A stretch of 64,000 nt of DNA from Microbispora rosea (GCF_900156315.1 NZ_FTNI01000010.1:98680-162679); one strand, 5' to 3'; positions 1 to 9,359 are shown, numbered from the stretch's first letter. A program made the numbers and translations. The notes: generated by a model from the sequence alone, not told the origin.

Positions 1-2078
1 TGCCAGCCGGCCTGGAAGGAGGAGAACAGGTCGCCCCGCTCCTCTCTGAGCTGCGGCGCCAGGCTGGCCTGCCGCACCCGGCGGGGGAGGGAGTCCTGGG
101 CGCCGCCGCTGATCGGCGGCGTGAGGGCCAGGGCTGGGGGCGGGGTCTCCGGCTGGGCGAGGCGCTCGACCGCCGGTTCCCTCGTGTCGTTCTCCACCAC
201 GATCTCCTGCGGGAGCAGGAGCACGGCGCTCGTCCCGCCGTACGGCGAGGTGCGCAGGGAGACGCGGATGTTGTGCCGCCGGGCCAGCAGCCCGACGACG
301 AACAGCCCGAGCCTGTCACTGTCGGCCAGGTCGAACTCCGGCGGGTCGGCGAGCCGCGCGTTGAGGTGCGCCAGCTCCTCCGGGGGGATGCCGAGCCCGC
401 GGTCCTCGACCTCGATGGCGAAGCCCCGGGCGACCAGCTCGCCCCTGACCTGCACGCGGGTCTGCGGCGGGGAGAAGACCGTGGCGTTCTCGATCAGCTC
501 GGCGAGCAGGTGGACGACGTCGGTGACGCTGCCGCCCGCGAGCGAGTAGCCGTGGGGCATGTTCACGTCCACCCGCAGGTAGTCCTCCACCTCCTCGGTG
601 GCGGCGCGGGCCACGTCGTACAGCCGGACCGGGTTGCGCCAGCCGCGGCCGGGGACGGCGCCGGACAGGATGATCAGACCCTCCGCGTGGCGGCGCATGC
701 GGGTGGTGAGGTGGTCGACGCCGAACAGCCGTTCCAGCAGGTCGGGGTCGTTGATCTCCTTCTCCAGGCCGTCCAGCATGCCGAGCTGGCGCTGCAGGAG
801 CGACTGGCTGCGGCGGGCCAGGTTCAGGAAGACCTTGTTGACGCCCTTGCGCAGCTCGGCCTGGCCGACGGCCGCCTCGATCGCGGTGAGCTGCACCGAG
901 GTGAACGCGCGTCCGAGGTTCTCGATCTCGACGGTGCCGCTGGCCTGGGCCATCGGCGGCGTCTCGGCCGCCACGTCGACGTCCTCGCCGCGCCGCAGCC
1001 GCCGTACGAGGTCGGGCAGCCGCCGCCCGGCCAGGTCGGCCGCGGCCCGGTGCAGGATGCTCAGCTCGCCGGTCACCGTACGGGCGAACCGGAAGGAGAT
1101 GAACGCGGTCGCGAGGACGGCCGCCAGGCCGAGCCCGCCGACGATGCCGATGTCCCAGAGCACGCTCTGCGCCAGCGGCACGGCGCGGGCGGCGGTCGCG
1201 TCGGCGGCCGCGTCGGTCGTCTCGGTGAGCTGGCGGGTCAGGGCCTGAGCCGTCGTCGGCCAGGCGAGCGCCTCCGGCGGGAGCGGCTGGCCCGGCCGCA
1301 CCCTGGAGATCACGTCGTCCTCCAGGGAGACGAACGACGTGTAGACCGGCGTGGAGTTCAGCGCGCCGTACTGCTTGAGCAGGCCGGCGTCGAGCTGGCT
1401 CGTGCCGAGCTGGTAGAGCAGGCGGCGCTTGCCGACCATCCCCGAGAAGGCGTCCCGTTCGTCCTGCGTCATCCGCCCGGACGCCTGCGCGCCCAGCACG
1501 AGCGCGGACTGCTGGCTGACCAGCTCGCGGCTGCGGGTGATCAGGATGAGCGCCTTGGTCTGTTCGATGATGTCGATGTCCGGGGAGATCATCAGGCGGT
1601 CGTAGACCTGGTGGGCGGTCTCGACGACCGTGCTGTACTCCTCGATCGCGTCCAGGCGGGTGAGCCGGTGGTCGTCGATCTGGCCGCGCAGGATGTCGAG
1701 CCGGTCCATCTGCCGGATCAGGTCCTGGGCCCGGTCCCACATGGCGGGAGGCGTCTCGTCCCGGGCCTGCTCCGACAGGCGGGTCAGCAGGACCGCGGCG
1801 GCGTCGGTCTTGCGGCGCTGCACCTGGAGATCGGTGCGCAGCGACGAGGTGCGCCAGGCGAGGTAGCTCACCGACACGAACCGTTCGGTCTGCAGCTCGT
1901 TGATGGCCGCACTGACGGGATAGACGATGTTGTCGTAGACCTTCTGGATGCGCAGGAGCTGCTGCCCCTGCTCGATGGTCAGCTTGGCGGCGAACCCCCA
2001 GATCACCACCAGGGCGGTCACAGGCACCAGCAGAATCGCGAAAATCTTGAAGCGGATGGACCGTTTCCGACCAGCCAT
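1..2078 (-). CDS. NIT-domain sensor histidine kinase, 3' end beyond the window
   Basis: A membrane sensor kinase that starts at ATG 2078 and stays open to base 1 (about 692 codons seen). Residues 11-29 form one membrane segment, followed by an extracytoplasmic nitrate/nitrite-sensing (NIT-like) helical domain to about residue 305, a second membrane segment (about 306-328), a linker, and an ATPase domain. The ATPase shows an N-box (ELIENA, about residue 524) and a G1 box (EDRGLGIP, about 558). The phosphoacceptor region is the atypical form with NLARRSQSLLQRQL instead of a classic H-box. The tail motif LPRRVRQASLAPQL is typical of the actinobacterial kinases that precede roadblock/DUF742/GTPase genes, which probably lie outside the window. 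The usual larger ORFs on the plus strand here are shadows. Confidence 0.9.
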   Translation of the reverse strand, partial: MAGRKRSIRFKIFAILLVPVTALVVIWGFAAKLTIEQGQQLLRIQKVYDNIVYPVSAAINELQTERFVSVSYLAWRTSSLRTDLQVQRRKTDAAAVLLTRLSEQARDETPPAMWDRAQDLIRQMDRLDILRGQIDDHRLTRLDAIEEYSTVVETAHQVYDRLMISPDIDIIEQTKALILITRSRELVSQQSALVLGAQASGRMTQDERDAFSGMVGKRRLLYQLGTSQLDAGLLKQYGALNSTPVYTSFVSLEDDVISRVRPGQPLPPEALAWPTTAQALTRQLTETTDAAADATAARAVPLAQSVLWDIGIVGGLGLAAVLATAFISFRFARTVTGELSILHRAAADLAGRRLPDLVRRLRRGEDVDVAAETPPMAQASGTVEIENLGRAFTSVQLTAIEAAVGQAELRKGVNKVFLNLARRSQSLLQRQLGMLDGLEKEINDPDLLERLFGVDHLTTRMRRHAEGLIILSGAVPGRGWRNPVRLYDVARAATEEVEDYLRVDVNMPHGYSLAGGSVTDVVHLLAELIENATVFSPPQTRVQVRGELVARGFAIEVEDRGLGIPPEELAHLNARLADPPEFDLADSDRLGLFVVGLLARRHNIRVSLRTSPYGGTSAVLLLPQEIVVENDTREPAVERLAQPETPPPALALTPPISGGAQDSLPRRVRQASLAPQLREERGDLFSSFQAGW

Positions 2079-2235
2079 TAGACCTGCCCGTCGGTTACAT
2101 ACGTGTTAACAGTGGCGAAACCATAGCAATCGGTTAGCTGGGCCACCAGGGATCGTTCCTAACGACTTGGGCCACAGCCCCATATCGGGACAGTCTCGAC
2201 GTTCCGGGGGAAAGTACTTGCCTGGCGCTGTCTAG

Positions 2236-2246
2236 TTGTCAGACAA
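2236..2246. promoter_or_regulatory. Likely GntR (FadR-type) operator
   Basis: The perfect 11-bp palindrome TTGTCAGACAA ends seven bases before ATG 2254 of the exporter gene. Operators of the FCD branch of GntR regulators typically contain GTCnGAC-like cores flanked by T/A, and a GntR/FCD regulator is encoded just downstream at 3187. Binding here would block expression of the exporter-regulator pair. The TTG inside this site could be read as an upstream start codon, but it is better explained as operator DNA. Confidence 0.55.
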
Positions 2247-2253
2247 TCTTGCC

Positions 2254-3177
2254 ATGAACTCCAGATCGGGCCCGCTCGCGGTGGTCGCGGCGGCCGTCCT
2301 GTGGGGGACCGCGGGCACCGTGGGCACCCTCGCCGCCGCCGGCTCCGTCTCGCTGGCCGCGGCCCGCCTCGTGCTCGGCGGGGCCCTGCTGGGCGCGTTG
2401 GCGCTGGTCAGGCGGCGCCGCGCCTCCGGTGGGAACGTTCCGATGCACCGGTCGCTGATCTTTGGGGCCGCCGCGGTCGCGGCCTACCAGTTGTGCTTCT
2501 TCGCCGCGGTCGGCAGGACGGGCGTGGCGATCGGCACGGTCGTGGCCATCGGCAGCGGCCCGGTCTTCACCGGACTCCTGTCCTGGATCGTCGGGCGCGA
2601 GCGGCCGAGCGGGCGCTGGGCGCTCGCCACGGCCGCCGCGGTCGCGGGATGCGCGGTGCTCGTCACCGGCGGGAGGGGAACGGGGGGCGTGGACGCCGGA
2701 GGCGTCGCGCTCGCCCTCCTCGGCGGGCTCCTCTACGCCTTCTACGCGGTGGTGGCGGCCCGGGCCATCGGCGGGGGCATGGAATCGGGGACCGTCATGG
2801 GCGTCATGTTCGGTGGCGCGGCCGTGCTCATGCTGCCGGTCCTCGCGCTGACCGGGCCGGGCTGGCTCGCGCGCCCGGGCGGCCTGCTCACCGCCCTCTA
2901 CCTCGGCTGCGCCACGACGGGGCTGGCCTATCTCCTGTACGGCCGGGGCCTGCGCACGACGCCCGTCGCCACGGCGGCCACGCTCGCGCTGGCCGAGCCG
3001 GCCGTCGCGGCCCTGCTGGGCGTCGTGGCGCTGCGCGAGCACCTGTCCCTCGTCTCGTGGGCCGGTCTGGTGCTGCTCGCCCTCGGGCTGGTCGTGGTGG
3101 CGCTGCCCGCCGGGACGCGCCCGCCGGGCACCCCCGCACCCGAGACGCCGAAGGCGCCGGCCCGCGGCCGCCACTAG
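2254..3177 (+). CDS. EamA/DMT family transporter
   Basis: A 307-residue, very hydrophobic protein with about ten membrane segments arranged as two EamA repeats, the usual size for drug/metabolite exporters of the inner membrane. The second repeat has the family-typical LAEPAVAALLGVVALREHLS segment, and a Pro-rich cytoplasmic tail ends the protein. ATG 2254 is preferred over TTG 2236 because the TTG lies inside a palindrome. The GntR regulator follows after 9 bases, so the two form an operon and the exporter is probably controlled by it. The substrate cannot be told from sequence. Confidence 0.85.
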   Translation: MNSRSGPLAVVAAAVLWGTAGTVGTLAAAGSVSLAAARLVLGGALLGALALVRRRRASGGNVPMHRSLIFGAAAVAAYQLCFFAAVGRTGVAIGTVVAIGSGPVFTGLLSWIVGRERPSGRWALATAAAVAGCAVLVTGGRGTGGVDAGGVALALLGGLLYAFYAVVAARAIGGGMESGTVMGVMFGGAAVLMLPVLALTGPGWLARPGGLLTALYLGCATTGLAYLLYGRGLRTTPVATAATLALAEPAVAALLGVVALREHLSLVSWAGLVLLALGLVVVALPAGTRPPGTPAPETPKAPARGRH

Positions 3178-3186
3178 GCTCGGCAC

Positions 3187-3801
3187 GTGACCACCCTGAG
3201 GCCCGTCTCCACCGTCGAGGCGCTCGCCGCCGCGCTGCGCGAGCGGGTGCTGTCCGGGGACATCGAGCCGGGGGCCGCGCTGCCCGAGCAGGAGCTGTCC
3301 GCCCGATACGGCGTGGCCCGCCCCACCGTGCGGGAGGCGCTGGCGCTGCTCGTCCACGAGGGACTGCTGCGGCGCGAGCGCAACCGCAGCGCGTACGTCC
3401 CGGTGCTCACCTCCGCCGACCTCGCCGACCTCATGTACGTGCGCGCGCCGCTGGAGGAACTGATGGCGCAGGCCGTCGCGGGCCGCCGGGTGGCGGCGGC
3501 GGAGGAGGCGCTGGACCGCCTGTCCGGCCTGCCGGCCGGCGCGCCCTGGGCGGCCGTGGTGGCCGAGCACATGGCGCTGCACGAGGCGCTCGTCGCCGCC
3601 GCCGGAAGCCCCCGCCTGGAGCGCCTGTACGCCACGCTCGCGGCCGAGACGCGGCTCGGGCTGGTCGGGCTCAGGCACTCCTACGAGGATCCCCACGAGC
3701 TCGCCGCGGAGCACGCCGCGCTGCTGCGCCTCATCGCCGAGGGGCCGGCGGACGCGGCCGTCCACGCGATGCGCGAGCACCTGCGGTGGCGGCACGCCTG
3801 A
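3187..3801 (+). CDS. GntR family transcriptional regulator (FCD domain)
   Basis: A 204-residue DNA-binding regulator. Residues 8-72 are a GntR winged helix with the recognition segment GVARPTVREALALL; residues 80-200 are an all-helical FCD ligand-binding domain with conserved His residues (EHMALHEAL, EHAALLR, MREHL) that in this family often hold a metal and bind small carboxylates. It starts at GTG 3187, nine bases after the exporter stop, so it is probably co-transcribed with it and autoregulated through the palindrome at 2236-2246. The effector is unknown. Confidence 0.88.
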   Translation: MTTLRPVSTVEALAAALRERVLSGDIEPGAALPEQELSARYGVARPTVREALALLVHEGLLRRERNRSAYVPVLTSADLADLMYVRAPLEELMAQAVAGRRVAAAEEALDRLSGLPAGAPWAAVVAEHMALHEALVAAAGSPRLERLYATLAAETRLGLVGLRHSYEDPHELAAEHAALLRLIAEGPADAAVHAMREHLRWRHA

Positions 3802-3877
3802 GCCCGGAGGCGCTCCGGGCGGCCGGAGATCCGGATTCCCTTGCACGGCCCCGCTTCAAGTCGTCACAATCGCGCCC

Positions 3878-4249
3878 ATGCACGGCAACCCTGTGCCGGA
3901 CACCTATGTGTACGTCACCGAAGAAGGCGTGACACGTCACTACGCCGACGGCAGCGTCGAGGCCCTCGCTTGGGAGGACGTGGTCGAGGTCCGCGTCGGC
4001 GGCCATGACGACCAGGATCCGCCCGGCCAGCCGGAGGACGTCTTCATCGTCCTGCTGGACCGTGAGGGCGAGGGCTGCGTGGTGCCGCACTCGGCGACGG
4101 ACGCGAGCTTCCTGTCCCGGTTGCGCTACCTGCCGGACTTCGACCTCGAACGCCTGAGCACGGCGGTCGCGAGCGCGCGCTCGGACTACGTCGTCGTGTG
4201 GCGCAGCCCGGAACCGCCCTCCCCGTTGCCGGACCTGGAATACGACTAG
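3878..4249 (+). CDS. Hypothetical protein, 123 residues
   Basis: A small acidic soluble protein with no signal peptide or membrane segment. It begins with a beta-rich half (VYVTEEGVTRHYADG, VVEVRVGG, VFIVLLD) and ends with VVVWRSPEP and an acidic tail. The pattern resembles small PH-like or SH3-like actinobacterial proteins of unknown role. Codon use matches its neighbours. It stands alone between the GntR gene and a long non-coding stretch. I do not recognise a named family. Confidence 0.65.
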   Translation: MHGNPVPDTYVYVTEEGVTRHYADGSVEALAWEDVVEVRVGGHDDQDPPGQPEDVFIVLLDREGEGCVVPHSATDASFLSRLRYLPDFDLERLSTAVASARSDYVVVWRSPEPPSPLPDLEYD

Positions 4250-4777
4250 AGGCCGGCGGGCGCCGCGCCGTCCCGTGAATCGTTTCGCGCTGAGGCGGAC
4301 TTCCGCACTCCTCCGGATGTAGTTCGGTGAGTTCCCGGGCCGGCGTGGGCCTTCCAATCGGCATCGCATTCCGGCATGTTTGAATCGGAAAGTAAGGTCG
4401 GGTGCGATTATGGAGTTGATTCGACCAAACGGTATTTCCGAGGCGTATAGGGGTAGGTATTCGCGGGATCTGCGGGCCTGCCGCGCCTCTTCGCGGTTGT
4501 ATGAGTTCGCCATGTAGGTACGTTATGTATCGGCATGTATTGCCGGTATATGTCGTGCTGAGGGCCGGTCGTGCCATCTTGGACCGTTCCCGTCAAGCCC
4601 TCCAGGTGGGGTCATTGCGACCAATTGTGGACAGGAGGCTTACGTTCCCTACCGGGCGGTCGCTGTCTAACATCATCCTCGTGCGGGCACGCCCTCAAAT
4701 GGGTGAGTCGTGGGTCAACCTTTGGGACGCGAGGGGCGTCAATCACCTGGACGGTCCGACTACCTAGGCGCGGTGAG
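4250..4777. other. 528-bp non-coding region ahead of the glycan cluster
   Basis: No credible gene: the ORFs here lack the third-position GC bias of real genes around them and the region is visibly less GC-rich. It contains an imperfect inverted repeat, TATCGGCA (4528-4535), five bases, TGCCGGTA (4541-4548), and a single DnaA-box-like 9-mer (CTGTCCACA on the minus strand, near 4626). It most likely holds the promoter and 5' leader of the sugar transferase gene that starts the exopolysaccharide locus. Confidence 0.5.
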
Positions 4778-6247
4778 ATGGAATCGCAAACGGAGTTGGC
4801 GCAATCGGGGGTGTTTCCCCGCGAAGTCCATGTGCGGCTGCCGGTGAACGTGTCGACGAGCTCCTATTCGAAGGTCCTCCTGGTGGGAGACCTGCTCTGC
4901 GCTGTCGTCGCCCTCGCCGGCGTCGAGCTCACGCGGCTGTGGTTCGGCGCCTTCATCCCCGTGTACGACCTCGCGTTCGGCGTGACCCTGACGATCTCCT
5001 GGCCGCTGGTCGTGGGCGTCGCCGGCGGCTACCGCACGCGTGCCCACGGCGAGGGGACGGAGGAGTTCCGCTCGGTCGCCCAGGCGGGTCTGGGCCTCAT
5101 CGCGGCGGTCGCGATCGGGGCGTACCTCACGCAGACGAACGTCGCCCGCAGCTACGTCATGGCGATGCTGCCGCTCGCCACGGTGCTGACGCTGCTGATC
5201 CGGCACCGCCTGCGCAAGCGGCTGCACCGGCTGCGCATGAAGGGCCGGTACATGCGGCCCGTCGTGGCGGTGGGGCACCGGCAGTCCATCCACGAACTGG
5301 TGTTGCAGCTCAGGCGGCAGCCGTACCACGGCATGCGGGTGGTGGCCGCCTGCCTGCCGAGCGCGCAGTACCGCAGGCAGCGCTCCCACATCGACGGTGT
5401 GCCCGTGCTCGGAGACTTCCGGGACGTGCCCACGGTGGTCGACAAGGTCGACGCCGAGGCGGTCGCGGTCCTCGCGTGTCCCGAACTCCACGGCGCCGCA
5501 CTGCGCCGACTCGCCTGGGGGATCGAGTCGCGGGGGACCGACCTGTTCGTCGCTCCCGCGCTGATGGACGTCGCGGGGCCGCGCATCAGCGTCCGCCCGG
5601 TCGCGGGGATGCCGCTGCTGCACGTCGAGCACCCCGATCTCCAGGGCTCCAGGCGCCTCGTCAAGAACGGCTTCGACAGGATCGTGGCGGCCGCGTTCCT
5701 GCTCGTCCTGCTCTTCCCGATGCTGGCCATCGCGGCGGTGGTGCGCGCCACCAGCCCCGGCCCCGCCCTGTTCCGGCAGACCAGGATCGGCCGGTACGGC
5801 CGCGAGTTCCACATGCTCAAGTTCCGGACCATGGTCGTGGACGCCGAGCGGCTCAAGCCGGTTCTGGCCGCATCCAACGATTCGGACGGCGTGTTGTTCA
5901 AAATTCGGAACGATCCACGGATCACCCGCGTGGGCCTGATGCTGCGCCGCTACTCGCTGGACGAGTTGCCCCAGCTCCTCAACGTGCTGCGCGGCGAGAT
6001 GTCGCTCGTCGGGCCGCGCCCGCCGCTGCCCGCCGAGGTCGAGCGGTACGGCACGGACGTGCACCGGCGCCTGGTCGTACGGCCGGGCATGACCGGGCTG
6101 TGGCAGGTGAGCGGCAGGTCGGACCTGTCCTGGGAGGAGTCAGTCCGGCTGGACCTGCGGTACGTGGAGAACTGGTCGCTCCTGCTGGACCTGCAGATCC
6201 TGTGGAAGACGTGGTCCGCGGTCACCGGCGGCAGGGGGGCCTACTGA
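4778..6247 (+). CDS. Polyprenyl glycosylphosphotransferase (exopolysaccharide initiating enzyme)
   Basis: A 489-residue inner-membrane enzyme that starts glycan assembly by moving a sugar-1-phosphate from a nucleotide sugar to undecaprenyl phosphate. It has four N-terminal membrane segments (about 28-135), a CoA_binding_3-like domain, a fifth membrane segment (about 300), and a C-terminal catalytic Bac_transf domain. The catalytic domain shows KFRTM, LPQLLNVLRGEMSLVGPRPP and RPGMTGLWQVSGR. ATG 4778 is chosen because GGTGAG precedes it and the protein begins normally there; the frame is open farther upstream in non-coding DNA. The next gene, rmlA, starts one base after the stop. Confidence 0.93.
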   Translation: MESQTELAQSGVFPREVHVRLPVNVSTSSYSKVLLVGDLLCAVVALAGVELTRLWFGAFIPVYDLAFGVTLTISWPLVVGVAGGYRTRAHGEGTEEFRSVAQAGLGLIAAVAIGAYLTQTNVARSYVMAMLPLATVLTLLIRHRLRKRLHRLRMKGRYMRPVVAVGHRQSIHELVLQLRRQPYHGMRVVAACLPSAQYRRQRSHIDGVPVLGDFRDVPTVVDKVDAEAVAVLACPELHGAALRRLAWGIESRGTDLFVAPALMDVAGPRISVRPVAGMPLLHVEHPDLQGSRRLVKNGFDRIVAAAFLLVLLFPMLAIAAVVRATSPGPALFRQTRIGRYGREFHMLKFRTMVVDAERLKPVLAASNDSDGVLFKIRNDPRITRVGLMLRRYSLDELPQLLNVLRGEMSLVGPRPPLPAEVERYGTDVHRRLVVRPGMTGLWQVSGRSDLSWEESVRLDLRYVENWSLLLDLQILWKTWSAVTGGRGAY

Positions 6248-6248
6248 C

Positions 6249-7313
6249 ATGAAGGCCCTCGTGCTCGCGGGCGGGTCCGGCACCCGGCTGCGGCCCATCA
6301 CCCACACCCGCGCGAAGCAACTGGTCCCGGTGGCCAACAAGCCCGTCCTGTTCTACGGCCTCGAGTCGATCGCAGCGGCCGGCGTCAGCGAGGTCGGCAT
6401 CGTCGTGGGCGACACCCAGGACGAGATCGAGGCGGCGGTGGGCGACGGGTCCCGGTTCGGCCTGCAGGCGAGCTACCTCAGGCAGGAGGCGCCGCTGGGG
6501 CTGGCGCACGCCGTCCTGATCGCCCGCGACTACCTCGGCGACGACGACTTCGTCATGTATCTGGGCGACAACTTCATCGTGGGCGGCATCGAGAGCCTGG
6601 TCGGACGCTTCCGGGAGCGGCGGCCCAGTGCGCAGATCATGCTGACCCGGGTGTCCGATCCCCGCCAGTTCGGCGTCGCGGAACTGGCCGGCGACGGCCG
6701 GGTCGTCGGCCTCGAGGAGAAGCCGCGCGAGCCGAAGAGCGACCTCGCCCTGGTCGGCGTCTATCTGTTCACCCCGGCGATCCACGACGCCGTGGCGGAG
6801 CTCAAACCGTCCTGGCGGGGGGAGCTGGAGATCACCGACGCCATCCAGTGGCTCATCGACGCCGGCCACGAGGTCGAGCCCGCCGTAATCTCGGGATACT
6901 GGAAGGACACCGGGAACGTCGCCGACATGCTCGAGGTGAACCGGCTGGTGCTGGAATCCCTGGAGCGCCGTGTCGACGGCGACACCGAGGACTGCGAGCT
7001 CATCGGGCGGGTCGTGGTGGAGGCCGGCGCCTCGGTGCGCCGCTCCCGCATCGTCGGCCCGGTGGTCGTCGGTTCGGGGACCGTGATCGACCGTTCGTAC
7101 GTCGGCCCGTTCACGTCGATCGGTGCCGACTGTGTGGTGAGCGGCAGCGAGATCGAGTATTCGATCGTGCTCGCCCGTTCGTCCATCGAGGGGGTCCGGC
7201 GGATCGAGGCGTCGCTGATCGGCCACGACGTGGAGATCACGCCGGCGCCGGACACGCCGAAGGCCCATCGGCTGGTGCTGGGGGACCACAGCAGGGTCCA
7301 GATCAGTTCCTGA
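6249..7313 (+). CDS. rmlA: Glucose-1-phosphate thymidylyltransferase, long form
   Basis: Makes dTDP-glucose from glucose-1-phosphate and dTTP, the first step to dTDP-rhamnose. The N-terminus has the nucleotidyltransferase signature LAGGSGTRLRPITHTRAKQL, then VPVANKP, YLGDNF (metal site) and ELEITDAI. At 354 residues it is longer than the roughly 290-residue RmlA type; the C-terminal 100 residues carry a left-handed beta-helix-like repeat (ASVRRSRIVGPVVVGSGTVI), as in StrD-like enzymes of antibiotic and glycan clusters. It is one base from the sugar transferase and followed by rmlB and rmlD. Confidence 0.92.
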   Translation: MKALVLAGGSGTRLRPITHTRAKQLVPVANKPVLFYGLESIAAAGVSEVGIVVGDTQDEIEAAVGDGSRFGLQASYLRQEAPLGLAHAVLIARDYLGDDDFVMYLGDNFIVGGIESLVGRFRERRPSAQIMLTRVSDPRQFGVAELAGDGRVVGLEEKPREPKSDLALVGVYLFTPAIHDAVAELKPSWRGELEITDAIQWLIDAGHEVEPAVISGYWKDTGNVADMLEVNRLVLESLERRVDGDTEDCELIGRVVVEAGASVRRSRIVGPVVVGSGTVIDRSYVGPFTSIGADCVVSGSEIEYSIVLARSSIEGVRRIEASLIGHDVEITPAPDTPKAHRLVLGDHSRVQISS

Positions 7314-7405
7314 CCGCCGCACAGTTTCCGACCGCCGCCGCTCTCCCGGCCCGTCCGGCACAAGCCCTTTCCCGTCCCGAGCTCGAAGACAGGTGTGGTT
7401 CTTCT

Positions 7406-8377
7406 GTGAAGTTACTGGTCACCGGCGGCGCCGGCTTCATCGGCTCCCACTACGTCCGTACGGTTCTCACGGGCGGATACCCGGCCTTCGCCGGGGCGTC
7501 CGTCACGGTGCTCGACCGGCTCACATACGCGGGCAGCCTCGCCAACCTCGCCCCGGTGGAGGGGCGGTACGACTTCGTCCACGGCGACGTGTGCGACGCG
7601 GGCCTGCTCGGCGAGGTGGTGCCGGGCCACGACGTGGTGATCCACTTCGCGGCCGAGTCCCACGTCGACCGGTCGATCGACGGTGCGGCCGACTTCGTGC
7701 GGACCAACGTGCTGGGCACGCAGACGGTCATGGACGCGTGCCTGGCCGCCGGGGTGCGGCGCGTCGTCCATGTATCGACCGACGAGGTGTACGGGTCGAT
7801 CGAGACGGGGTCGTGGGACGAGAACGCGCCGCTCGCGCCGCGCTCGCCCTACGCCGCCTCGAAGGCGGGCGGCGACATGATCGCTCGCGCGTACGCGGTC
7901 ACCCACGGGCTGCCGGTCTCCGTCACGCGGTGCGGGAACAACTACGGGCCGTACCAGTACCCGGAGAAGGTCGTCCCGCTGTTCATCACCAATTTGATCG
8001 AGGGCAGGCCCGTTCCCCTGTACGGCGACGGCGGAAACGTCCGCGACTGGATCCACGTCTCCGACCACTGCCGGGCCATCCAGCTCGTCGCCGAGGTGGG
8101 CGGGCCGGGGGAGGTCTACCATGTGGCCGGCACGGCCGAGCTGACCAACCTGGAGCTCACGCGGCGCCTGCTCGACCTGCTCGGCGCCTCACCCGACCTC
8201 GTCAGACGGGTGGAGGACCGCAAGGGGCACGACCGCCGCTACTCCCTCGACGACCGGAAGCTGCGCGCCCTCGGTTACGCCCCCCAGGTGTCCTTCGACG
8301 AGGGCCTGGAGTCGACCGTGCGGTGGTACGCCGACAACCCGTCGTGGTGGAAACCGCTGCGGGCGGAGGCCCGGTGA
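7406..8377 (+). CDS. rmlB: dTDP-glucose 4,6-dehydratase
   Basis: A 323-residue extended short-chain dehydrogenase that turns dTDP-glucose into dTDP-4-keto-6-deoxyglucose. It shows the NAD-binding TGGAGFIGSHYV at the start, the family STDEVYGSI segment, the catalytic YAASK at about residue 150 and the RCGNNYGPYQ-PEKVVPLFI block. GTG 7406 gives the normal short N-terminus (VKLLVTGG); a longer frame upstream overlaps rmlA and is not used. Second enzyme of the dTDP-rhamnose pathway. Confidence 0.94.
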   Translation: MKLLVTGGAGFIGSHYVRTVLTGGYPAFAGASVTVLDRLTYAGSLANLAPVEGRYDFVHGDVCDAGLLGEVVPGHDVVIHFAAESHVDRSIDGAADFVRTNVLGTQTVMDACLAAGVRRVVHVSTDEVYGSIETGSWDENAPLAPRSPYAASKAGGDMIARAYAVTHGLPVSVTRCGNNYGPYQYPEKVVPLFITNLIEGRPVPLYGDGGNVRDWIHVSDHCRAIQLVAEVGGPGEVYHVAGTAELTNLELTRRLLDLLGASPDLVRRVEDRKGHDRRYSLDDRKLRALGYAPQVSFDEGLESTVRWYADNPSWWKPLRAEAR

Positions 8378-8387
8378 CGGCGACGCC

Positions 8388-9245
8388 ATGAGGTGGCTGG
8401 TCACGGGCGCCGCGGGCATGCTCGGCGCCGAACTCACCACGCTGCTGGCCGGCGAGGGCGAGGACGTCGCCGCGCTGTCCCGTCGGGACCTCGACCTGTG
8501 CGACCCGGCGGCCGTCCGGGCGGCGGTCCGTACGGAGAAACCGGACGTCGTGGTGAACTGTGCGGCCTGGACGGCCGTGGACGAGGCGGAGACCCGCGAG
8601 CGGGAGGCGCTGGCGGTCAACGGCCACGCCGTGCCACCGCTCGCCGCCGCGTGCGCCGGCCACGGCGCGACGCTCGTCCACCTGTCGACCGACTACGTGT
8701 TCGACGGCACGGCGCGGACGCCGTACGCCGAGGACGAGCCGGTCAACCCGGTCAACGCGTACGGGCGGACCAAGGCGGCGGGGGAACGGGCCGCCCTGCG
8801 GCACGGCGGCTACGTCGTCCGCACCGCCTGGTTGTACGGCGCGCACGGGCCGAACTTCGCCAAGACGATGATCAGGCTCGCCGCCGGGGGCGACCCGGTG
8901 CGCGTGGTGGACGACCAGCACGGCCAGCCCACCTGGACGGGCGACCTGGCGGCCCAGATCGTGCGGCTGGTGCGCGCGAGCCCGCCCCCCGGCGTCTACC
9001 ACGGGACGAACGCGGGCCGGACGACGTGGTACGGCTACGCCCGGGAGATCTTCCGCCTGCTCGGCGACGACCCGGACCGCGTCAGGCCCACGAGCAGCAG
9101 GGACTTCCCTCGCCCGGCCCGGCGCCCCGCGTACGGCGTCCTCGGGCACGAGGCATGGGGGAGGGCGGGGCTGGCCCCGATGCGGGACTGGCGCGAGGCA
9201 CTGCGCGACGCCTGGCCCCGGCTCGCCGGCTCCGGCGGGTTGTGA
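8388..9245 (+). CDS. rmlD: dTDP-4-dehydrorhamnose reductase
   Basis: A 285-residue NAD(P)H-dependent reductase for the last step to dTDP-L-rhamnose. Visible are the nucleotide-binding TGAAGMLGAEL, the VNCAAWTAVDEAE segment, HLSTDYVFDG and the catalytic YGRTK (about residue 125). It begins 10 bases after rmlB. The matching 3,5-epimerase is not adjacent: two rmlC-like genes lie at 12188-12766 and 26663-27208 on the other strand. Confidence 0.93.
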   Translation: MRWLVTGAAGMLGAELTTLLAGEGEDVAALSRRDLDLCDPAAVRAAVRTEKPDVVVNCAAWTAVDEAETREREALAVNGHAVPPLAAACAGHGATLVHLSTDYVFDGTARTPYAEDEPVNPVNAYGRTKAAGERAALRHGGYVVRTAWLYGAHGPNFAKTMIRLAAGGDPVRVVDDQHGQPTWTGDLAAQIVRLVRASPPPGVYHGTNAGRTTWYGYAREIFRLLGDDPDRVRPTSSRDFPRPARRPAYGVLGHEAWGRAGLAPMRDWREALRDAWPRLAGSGGL

Positions 9246-9359
9246 CGTTCGCGGGCGTCCGCGCGATAACCCATGGACGGCTATCCCGTGGCGCATTCAT
9301 GGACGGTGGGGATTCGTGGACGGATCGGTGGCGCACGACGCGGACGGGACTGTCCCCCG

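Noticed and set aside
273..2081. 602-codon plus-strand reading frame
   Set aside because: It is antisense to the histidine kinase, whose domains and motifs are clear on the minus strand; the protein has no recognisable domain and a GC-biased composition.
4501..4767. Small ORF in the leader of the glycan cluster
   Set aside because: No domain, no ribosome site, and codon third positions lack the GC bias of real genes here.
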